Positions 4,655-9,621 of a DNA stretch of 9,621 nucleotides are shown piece by piece. The first letter of the stretch is position 1; every line of letters begins with the position of its first letter. The translations under genes and the position numbers were made by a program. Origin of the DNA: CAIKHN01 sp964394565 (GTDB lineage: Bacteria; Patescibacteriota; Patescibacteriia; UBA9934); NCBI GenBank assembly GCA_964394565.1, contig CAYMYA010000026.1, positions 1 to 9,621 on the forward strand, read 5' to 3'. Under the pieces are notes generated by a model that saw only the letters and a program-made list of their open reading frames with translations, made no database searches and was not told where the DNA came from.

Positions 4655-6079
4655 TTATAATTTCCCGGTATGCAACGCTTCAAACGCGGCCGCAACACGT
4701 AACACGTTATTGTCGTCAAAGTTCTTTCCCAAAATCTGCAATCCAACCGGAAGTCCGTGCGCTTCGCCGCATGGAACGGAGATACCCGGAATGCCGAGTA
4801 TATTCGCAGAAACAGTGAGGACGTCAGCAAGATACATCGCAACAGGATCGTTCATCTTTTCGCCCAATCCCCATGCCACAATCGGCGATACTGGCCCAAC
4901 AATTACGTCTAAATCCTTCAGAGCAGCATCGAACTCCATTTTCATCGCCGCACGTACAGCAATCGCTTTTTTGTAAAATGCGTCGTAATACCCCGCGGAA
5001 AGAATAAATGTCCCAAGCATAATGCGTCGCTTGGATTCTGGGCCAAATCCCGCACCGCGTGCTGCGCGATAGCTTTCTTCGAGCGTACCTTCTGCGCGTG
5101 TGCCGTAGCGCATACCGTCGAATCGCGCCAAGTTGCTACTCGCTTCGGCTGGCTGAATGATATAAAAAGCCGGCAATGCATACGGTGCGAGTGGCAACGT
5201 GATGTCGACAATTTCTGCTCCGCCGTTCCGCAATATCTCAATCGCTTCACGGACACGCGCCGCAACGTCTTCATCCATTCCGTCGATGAAATATTCCTTC
5301 GGGATACCAACTCGGACACCGGAAAGGCTTCGATCCGGAATCGACGATGCATCTTGACGTTCAACCGATGTTGCATCATGAACATCTTTTCCTTCAATCA
5401 CTGAAAGGACGATTGCGACATCCTCCACGGTCGACGCAAGCGGACCAATCTGATCCAAACTCGATCCGTCTGCGATAAGCCCATATCGAGAAACTCGTCC
5501 ATACGTCGGCTTCATACCAACGACGCCGCACAGCGCTGCTGGCTGACGAATTGAGCCGCCTGTATCGGATCCAATTGCCGCTGGAACCATTCCTGCAGCT
5601 ACTGCTGCAGCCGATCCTCCCGATGTTCCACCGGGAACTTTCGAGAGATCGCGCGGATTCTTCGTGACGTGATATGCCGAGGATTCTGTGGATGATCCAA
5701 ACGCAAACTCGTCCATGTTTGTTCGGCCGATAATGATTGCGCCTGCAGCAATCAATCGCTCGACGATCGTCGCAGTATACGCGGCGCGATGCTCTGCAAG
5801 CATTTTCGATCCAGCGCTTGCAATATGCCCCGCGTAGAGCATGTTGTCCTTAATCGCGATTGGCACGCCAGCAAGAGGGAGATTAGTCTCCCCCGCTTGA
5901 ACGCGTGCATCCACTGCTTTTGCTGCGGCACGCGCGTCATCCGTAAACACCTCTAAAAACGCGCCAATCGCTGCATCGTTCTCCGCGATTCTTCGCAACG
6001 ATTCATTCACGATATGTTCTGCAGATGTTTCCCCCGTATTCACCGCGTCACGAATATCTTTTACCGTCCAATTTGTCAT
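4655..6079 (-). CDS. gatA: Asp/Glu-tRNA amidotransferase subunit A
   Basis: GatA is the amidase subunit of GatCAB. It hydrolyses glutamine and passes ammonia to GatB, which converts Glu-tRNA(Gln) or Asp-tRNA(Asn) to the amide form. At 474 residues the length is normal. The amidase-signature core is clear: GVPIAIKDN (71-79) with catalytic Lys77, GGTSGGSAAAVAAG (150-163), GSDTGGSIRQPAALCGVVGMKPTYGRVSRYG (170-200) with nucleophile Ser176, and the late GIPGISVPCG and LPVGLQILG segments. One oddity: the position usually held by the cis-serine of the triad (first Ser of GGSSGGS) is Thr152, encoded by ACA. The gene starts three bases after the gatC stop, so they are cotranscribed and translationally coupled. 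gatB is not in the window, as is common. Confidence 0.97.
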   Translation of the reverse strand: MTNWTVKDIRDAVNTGETSAEHIVNESLRRIAENDAAIGAFLEVFTDDARAAAKAVDARVQAGETNLPLAGVPIAIKDNMLYAGHIASAGSKMLAEHRAAYTATIVERLIAAGAIIIGRTNMDEFAFGSSTESSAYHVTKNPRDLSKVPGGTSGGSAAAVAAGMVPAAIGSDTGGSIRQPAALCGVVGMKPTYGRVSRYGLIADGSSLDQIGPLASTVEDVAIVLSVIEGKDVHDATSVERQDASSIPDRSLSGVRVGIPKEYFIDGMDEDVAARVREAIEILRNGGAEIVDITLPLAPYALPAFYIIQPAEASSNLARFDGMRYGTRAEGTLEESYRAARGAGFGPESKRRIMLGTFILSAGYYDAFYKKAIAVRAAMKMEFDAALKDLDVIVGPVSPIVAWGLGEKMNDPVAMYLADVLTVSANILGIPGISVPCGEAHGLPVGLQILGKNFDDNNVLRVAAAFEALHTGKL

Positions 6080-6082
6080 ACG

Positions 6083-6367
6083 TTATTCAGCAAAAACTCC
6101 TGGCACTTCTAAAGCCTCGGCGACAGATTTTGGAAATGCCGCCACGACAGCATCCCGCTCCTCGCGTGTGGACGTCACCACATCCTCACGCAATACATTC
6201 ACTGCGTCCGTAAGGTATGCCTTTGGATCAACACCCGTCGTATCCACTTCTTGCAGTGTACTCACGTACTCTAAAATATTCGGCAGCTGACGGGCTAACA
6301 TCTCTTTTTCCTCATCCGTGAGCTGTAATTTGGCTAACGTCGCCAATCGAGTGATATCAATATCCAT
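6083..6367 (-). CDS. gatC: Asp/Glu-tRNA amidotransferase subunit C
   Basis: GatC is the small non-catalytic subunit that wraps around and joins GatA and GatB in the tRNA-dependent amidotransferase. Its 94 residues are the usual size. The N-terminus DITRLATLAKLQLTDEEKEMLARQLPNILEYVSTLQEVDT (4-43) is the conserved helical part of the family. The mid-region TGVDPKAYLTDAVNVLREDVV (44-64) resembles the family's TxVxP...LREDxV stretch, and the ending ...VPGVFAE is a recognisable variant of the family's C-terminal VPxV. It starts three bases after the ligA stop and ends three bases before the gatA start. Confidence 0.94.
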   Translation of the reverse strand: MDIDITRLATLAKLQLTDEEKEMLARQLPNILEYVSTLQEVDTTGVDPKAYLTDAVNVLREDVVTSTREERDAVVAAFPKSVAEALEVPGVFAE

Positions 6368-6370
6368 AGA

Positions 6371-8347
6371 TTACGCAATCATACGGAGAAATTCGGCTTC
6401 AGACAAGACAGGGATTCCCAGTTTTTCTGCATCCGCAAGCTTCGATCCCGGCTCTGTGCCCGCAACCACGTACGATGTTTTCTTGCTGACGCTTCCGGAC
6501 ACTCCCCCACCGAGCAAGCGAATTTTCTCTTTTGCCTCTTCACGACCAAGCGAATCAAGCGTTCCGGTGAGGACAAACGTCCTTCCTTCGAGCACACGTG
6601 TAATAGCCTTTGCGTTCTCGATCGTGATACCAACATTTCGATATGCATCCACAATCGTAGCGCCATACTCACTCGCAAAAAAATCAACAATGCTCTGCGC
6701 AACTCTTTCACCAACATCTGGAACTGCAACAAGCTGCTTCGTCGACGCTGAAACAAATGCATCTATAGATCCAAACGCTCGCGAAAGCGCAAACGCCGTT
6801 TCTTCACCAACATGACGAATGCCGAGCGCGACGATGAATTGATCAAGTGCAATGTGTTTACGTGATGCAATTTCGTTGATAAGCTTCTTCGCCGAGATTT
6901 CGCCAAATCCTTCGAGATCTTTCAAGTCATCGACAGTGAGGGTGAACAGATCTGGCGCAATGCGAATGATGTTCAGCGTGAAAAGCTTCTCGATAACCTT
7001 ATCGCCGAGGCCATCGATCGCAAATGCTCGAGCAGCATGAAGTAAACGCTCACGCTCAATTGCAAAACACTCTCGGTTCGTACAGTTGAGGGCCACCTCG
7101 CCTTCGCGACGTTCCACTCTCGATCCGCACATCGGGCACGTCGTCGGCAACGCAATCTTTTTTTCTTTTCCCGTTCGAAGCTCAGTAAGCACTTTCGTGA
7201 TCTTTGGAATAATATCGCCAGCCTTCGTCAAAATAACGCTGTCTCCAATTCTCAGTCCAAGGCGATCAATTTCATCCGCGTTATGGAGCGTGGCGTGCGT
7301 CACCGTAGTTCCAGCGATAAACGTTGCCTTCACAGTCGCAACCGGAGTCAGTGCACCGGTTCGACCCACAAACCAATCCACCGACTCTACCACTGTCGTG
7401 GATTCTTCTGGAGGAAACTTCCATGCCGCAATACCACGCGGCGTCTTGCCGACCACGCCGAGCTGAGAAAAGATCTTGTTATTATTTACACGAATGACGA
7501 TACCATCGATCCAAAAGTTTAACTTCTCGCGACGTGTTCCGAGAGACTCGAAAAATGTACGAATATCGTCCACGGTTTCACAGTGCGCTCCTGGTGGCGT
7601 AGCAAAACCGAGCTTTTTCAGTGTTGCGATGCCGTCAGTCTGTGTTGCTACATCAATGCCGTCTTGCAATCGCCAGGCAAAGAATGCAAGTGGACGACTC
7701 GCCGCAATAGACGAATCGAGCTGACGAATGCTCCCCGCAGCAACATTTCGAGGGTTTGCAAACTCCTCCAGACCTTTTTTCTTTTGTTCTCGATTCAGCT
7801 TTGCAAATCCGGTCTTTGGCATATACACCTCGCCACGAATCTCGACACGTCCGTGAGCCTCGCCCCGAAGCTTCAATGGAACCGATTCGATCGTACGGAT
7901 ATTCTGCGTCACATCTTCGCCGACAAGTCCGTCGCCACGTGTCGCTGCAGACACTAAAACACCGTCCTCGTACACCAAAGAAACCGCGAGGCCGTCAATC
8001 TTCACCATGGCATAAAAATCAAGCGCGACATGCCCACCGACTTTCTTTACGCGTGCCTCCCATGCCTTGAGCTCGTCAAACGAAAAGACGTCCTCGATGG
8101 AGAGCATGGGAGCGGCGTGAGTAATCTTCGTAAATTTTTCCAGCGCGACGCCCGCAACACGTTGCGTCGGCGAATCCGGTGTGATCAATTCCGGATATGC
8201 GTCCTCCAGCTGTTTGAGCTCATGTTTCAACGCATCCAGCGCAGATTCCGAAATCTCCAGCGCATCAAGCACGTGGTATTGATACCGATATTCGTGAATC
8301 ACCTCCCGCAATTTTGCAATCCTCTCTTTCGCTTCAGCCTTCGTCAT
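6371..8347 (-). CDS. ligA: NAD-dependent DNA ligase
   Basis: LigA seals nicks in replication and repair, using NAD+ as AMP donor. The 658 residues hold the full bacterial architecture. An N-terminal Ia domain binds the NMN part (YRYQYHVLDALEISESALDAL, 20-40). The nucleotidyltransferase domain has KIDG at 116-119 with adenylated Lys116, and motifs ATRGDG (135-140), EIRGEVYMP (169-177) and WIDGIVIRVN (279-288). After the OB fold come a Cys4 zinc finger (Cys404, 407, 422, 427), helix-hairpin-helix repeats (about 440-570), and a C-terminal BRCT domain (about 584-658). I see no missing catalytic residue. It leads the ligA-gatC-gatA operon. The ATG at 8347 has no SD and lies about 10 bp after a -10-like TACAAT. 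Confidence 0.98.
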   Translation of the reverse strand: MTKAEAKERIAKLREVIHEYRYQYHVLDALEISESALDALKHELKQLEDAYPELITPDSPTQRVAGVALEKFTKITHAAPMLSIEDVFSFDELKAWEARVKKVGGHVALDFYAMVKIDGLAVSLVYEDGVLVSAATRGDGLVGEDVTQNIRTIESVPLKLRGEAHGRVEIRGEVYMPKTGFAKLNREQKKKGLEEFANPRNVAAGSIRQLDSSIAASRPLAFFAWRLQDGIDVATQTDGIATLKKLGFATPPGAHCETVDDIRTFFESLGTRREKLNFWIDGIVIRVNNNKIFSQLGVVGKTPRGIAAWKFPPEESTTVVESVDWFVGRTGALTPVATVKATFIAGTTVTHATLHNADEIDRLGLRIGDSVILTKAGDIIPKITKVLTELRTGKEKKIALPTTCPMCGSRVERREGEVALNCTNRECFAIERERLLHAARAFAIDGLGDKVIEKLFTLNIIRIAPDLFTLTVDDLKDLEGFGEISAKKLINEIASRKHIALDQFIVALGIRHVGEETAFALSRAFGSIDAFVSASTKQLVAVPDVGERVAQSIVDFFASEYGATIVDAYRNVGITIENAKAITRVLEGRTFVLTGTLDSLGREEAKEKIRLLGGGVSGSVSKKTSYVVAGTEPGSKLADAEKLGIPVLSEAEFLRMIA

Positions 8348-8356
8348 ATCGGTTCG

Positions 8357-8362
8357 ATTGTA
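8357..8362 (-). promoter_or_regulatory. Probable -10 element of the ligA-gatC-gatA promoter
   Basis: On the minus strand TACAAT (8362-8357) matches the sigma70 -10 consensus in five of six bases and is preceded by TG. Transcription would start near 8350, three or so bases before the ligA ATG, so the transcript is nearly leaderless. No good -35 is present; the -35 position falls in the G/C-tract described next. Confidence 0.45.
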
Positions 8363-8372
8363 CAGGAAAAGC

Positions 8373-8393
8373 GGGGGGGAAGGGAGGGCAGGG
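8373..8393 (+). promoter_or_regulatory. G-quadruplex motif upstream of ligA
   Basis: Four G tracts lie within 21 bases: seven G at 8373-8379, GGG at 8382-8384, 8386-8388 and 8391-8393, with loops of two, one and two bases. This is a canonical intramolecular G-quadruplex pattern with very short loops, on the template strand for ligA. It covers the place where a -35 hexamer would be expected. The motif is seen directly; effects on transcription or replication are inference. Confidence 0.6.
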
Positions 8394-8471
8394 ATCTGAG
8401 TCTTGAAAGGGTTGGGACGTAAAGTTCAGACGATTGGAGGACGAGGGGTTGATTTTGAACACGATGGGTTC

Positions 8472-8496
8472 CTTAACGCAACCGAGTTGTGTTAAG
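8472..8496. other. 11-bp hairpin in the ligA upstream region
   Basis: CTTAACGCAAC (8472-8482) pairs with GTTGTGTTAAG (8486-8496) around CGA, with one G-T wobble. No T tract follows on either strand, so it is not a standard terminator. It could be a protein-binding dyad or part of an unannotated RNA. Confidence 0.45.
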
Positions 8497-8719
8497 AGAA
8501 TAGGGTCGTTATGCAGCGCAACGGATGACGGACTGTGAATGCCGAGAGTCTCGATGATGATCAGATCGACATTTCAGCAAGGATCATCCTCATTATCGTG
8601 CGCATAACAATATATATTGCGCAATCTTCAAGGGTCGATTTTCGGTCAGGCATTAAAAAAACGATGTCTCAAGGAGCCTTCACCCTCCTCCCTTTACAGG
8701 CATTCCAAGACTCAGAATC

Positions 8720-8750
8720 ACTGGATCCCCGCCTGCGCGGGGATGACGGA
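8720..8750 (+). repeat. REP-like palindromic repeat, copy 1
   Basis: The 31-bp unit contains the palindrome ATCCCCGC (8725-8732), CTGC, GCGGGGAT (8737-8744), followed by GACGGA. It is in the same orientation as copy 2 and differs from it by one loop base. Closely related GC-rich palindromes ending in GGGGATGACGG are scattered in many bacterial genomes and cause the recurring spurious peptide DPRLRGDD, which is visible in a frame here. Confidence 0.85.
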
Positions 8751-8896
8751 CGTTTGGTTTCGTTTCTGCTCCCATCCCAATCCTTTCCAAGACTCCTTTT
8801 ATTTTCTAAAGCTACAGCTCTTCTCTCCCGTTAACGTGAAGCGCCCCGACCAGATGGCCAGGGCGCCGTGCCCGCCGAATCGTCGCGGCGAGCGTG

Positions 8897-9427
8897 TCAC
8901 ACGAAGGTGAAGAACACCTCCGGGGGCACCTCATTCCGAAGGAAATAGGTATTGAGCCGCTGCAGCCCCCCCTCGCCATCGATCAGGTGCTGATAGACCC
9001 GCTCGATCACCTCCTTCTTCGTCCCACGTCCCCTGACCGTGAAGGGGATTTGCACCCCCTTCTGGCTGTAGATGATGAAGCGGCACATCTCGAAGCCGTG
9101 CTTCACCATGATGAAGCGGGTGCTGATCCGCCGGGGGATCACCTTCCCGTCCTCACCGAAGGCCACATACACCCAGCTTCCGGGCCCTGGCCAGTAGCCC
9201 AAGTCGAGCACGCTGTACGTGCTCCAGAGGAAGAGCGCCAGGCAGGCGTTGCGGAGGGCGTTGGCCCAGGCGGGCCAGGTCGAGACGGCGGTCGGCGGCA
9301 TCCTCGGGTCTCCCAGGAGATACTGCCCATCGCTGGACACGGGTCTCGATTCGCCGCCGTCTCCGAACAGGACGGAGTGGGGTACAGGAATGGAGAAGAG
9401 GTGAGCGACGAAGAGCGGCAGGGGCAT
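8897..9427 (-). CDS. Unrecognised protein with foreign-looking codon use
   Basis: I do not recognise this 176-residue product. It is rich in aromatic residues, has no convincing signal peptide or membrane helix (ALRNACLALFLWSTYSV, 57-73, is a moderate hydrophobic stretch), and its second half reads like a compact alpha/beta domain (GSWVYVAFGEDGKVIPRRISTRFI, then KKEVIERVYQHLIDGEGGLQRLN). It is coding by codon use: of the 67 codons for residues 59-125, only four end in A or T. The other genes in the window have mixed third positions. It also has a clear SD (GGAG, five bases before the ATG at 9427) and a TGA stop, whereas the other eight genes lack good SDs and use TAA. The open frame reaches a TTG at 9472, but the SD favours 9427. 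The opposite strand is also open (8894-9520) but looks like a His/Glu-rich shadow. Confidence 0.7.
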   Translation of the reverse strand: MPLPLFVAHLFSIPVPHSVLFGDGGESRPVSSDGQYLLGDPRMPPTAVSTWPAWANALRNACLALFLWSTYSVLDLGYWPGPGSWVYVAFGEDGKVIPRRISTRFIMVKHGFEMCRFIIYSQKGVQIPFTVRGRGTKKEVIERVYQHLIDGEGGLQRLNTYFLRNEVPPEVFFTFV

Positions 9428-9475
9428 GGTGACTCCGGTGGTTGCGGGCGAACGGAGGGTGGCTCCGAACAAGAT

Positions 9476-9502
9476 AGTGTAGCAGATTTTGATAAAAAAG
9501 CA
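9476..9502 (-). promoter_or_regulatory. Possible promoter for the foreign-looking ORF
   Basis: On the minus strand TTGCTT (9502-9497, -35-like) and TACACT (9481-9476, -10-like) are 15 bp apart, and TGC before the -10 makes it an extended element. Initiation near 9469 would leave a leader of about 42 nt containing the SD. The same AT-rich stretch also contains a short hairpin AAGCA (9498-9502) with TGCTT (9509-9513) followed by T's on the minus strand, so it could instead be a weak terminator. Confidence 0.35.
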
Positions 9503-9540
9503 AAAAACTGCTTCTATTAGCCGTTGTATTACGGAAATGT

Positions 9541-9571
9541 ACTGGATCCCCGCCTACGCGGGGATGACGGA
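9541..9571 (+). repeat. REP-like palindromic repeat, copy 2
   Basis: It is identical to 8720-8750 except for A instead of G in the 4-base loop (CTAC rather than CTGC). It keeps the full palindrome ATCCCCGC/GCGGGGAT and the trailing GACGGA. The two copies are direct repeats, 821 bp apart start to start, and flank the foreign-looking ORF. Confidence 0.85.
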
Positions 9572-9586
9572 AGAAAAAATGACCCT

Positions 9587-9610
9587 CCCCGGCCTCACGG
9601 CCGGGGTTTC
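9587..9610 (+). terminator. GC-rich hairpin, possible terminator, at the window edge
   Basis: CCCCGGCC (9587-9594) pairs perfectly with GGCCGGGG (9599-9606) around TCAC, followed by TTTCGGTC. The stem is strong but the T run is only three bases. On the minus strand, T's appear only after about nine bases. It may end a + strand gene, or be another repeat cut by the window edge. Confidence 0.4.
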
Positions 9611-9621
9611 GGTCGTCCGCA

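Larger units (their letters stand above)
8348..8896. other. 549-bp non-coding region right of ligA
   Basis: I find no credible gene here. The ORFs present are short and read through a palindromic repeat. The region contains the ligA promoter, a G-quadruplex motif, a hairpin at 8472-8496 and a 7-bp dyad GATGATC (8556-8562) with GATCATC (8582-8588). It also holds two overlapping-type palindromes, CAATATATATTG (8608-8619) and ATTGCGCAAT (8616-8625), and a TGCGCA repeated at 8599 and 8618. The rest is a REP-like repeat at 8720-8750 framed by an 11-bp direct repeat TTCCAAGACTC (8703-8713, 8785-8795) and a GC-rich dyad GCGCCC (8841-8846) with GGGCGC (8861-8866). Base composition turns GC-rich from about 8835 onward. 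Confidence 0.6.

Noticed and set aside
8535..8834. 99-codon + strand ORF, and an overlapping 97-codon ORF at 8617-8910
   Set aside because: Both run through the REP-like palindrome and contain its tell-tale translations (DPRLRGDD and WIPACAGMTD). There is no domain and no SD. These are classic spurious peptides.
8894..9520. 208-codon + strand ORF opposite the foreign-looking gene
   Set aside because: Its product is rich in His, Glu, Gly and Pro with no fold signature. The minus strand shows consistent G/C third positions, an SD and a protein-like composition, so the + frame is its antisense shadow.

Overview
The window looks like a chromosomal stretch of a Candidate Phyla Radiation (Patescibacteria-type) bacterium. 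This is inferred from gene families and style, not from a database search. The signs are compact genes, almost no Shine-Dalgarno sequences, TAA stops on all eight housekeeping-type genes, a tethered thioredoxin-fold protein, a lone small GIY-YIG nuclease and dispersed GC-rich palindromes.

Left end (1-619). The 3' end of a tRNA (probably tRNA-Ser) and a complete tRNA-Pro(CGG) flank a highly structured non-coding spacer whose main feature is a 20-bp perfect inverted repeat enclosing nested hairpins. A terminator follows tRNA-Pro. Next come a sigma70-like promoter and a ~170-nt leader with three tandem small hairpins, leading into a DEAD-box RNA helicase (620-2074, + strand).

Centre (2076-8347). 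A bidirectional terminator separates the helicase from a convergent block of seven minus-strand genes. In transcription order these are ligA, gatC, gatA, a small membrane protein with a HEPN-like RNRIVHE motif, a GIY-YIG nuclease, lgt and a membrane-anchored DsbA-like oxidoreductase. ligA-gatC-gatA are separated by 3 bp each and must be one operon. They combine DNA-nick sealing with the transamidation route to Gln-tRNA or Asn-tRNA; gatB is not in the window. The GIY-YIG gene lies inside a 384-bp unit bounded by perfect 28-bp inverted repeats and looks like a cassette inserted just upstream of lgt. The HEPN-like gene has its own 18-bp inverted repeat bracketing its start codon. lgt (lipoprotein maturation) and the DsbA-like gene (disulfide chemistry) form an envelope pair.

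Right end (8348-9621). A 549-bp non-coding region holds a G-quadruplex motif beside the ligA promoter, several dyads and a 31-bp REP-like palindrome. The palindrome recurs with one mismatch at 9541. Between the two copies lies an ORF (8897-9427, minus strand) with very G/C-rich third codon positions, a clear SD and a TGA stop. It differs from everything else here, so it is either transferred DNA or an assembly chimera. I do not recognise its product.

The strongest candidates for something undescribed are the GIY-YIG/28-bp-repeat cassette, the structured inter-tRNA element, and the foreign-looking ORF between the REP-like copies.
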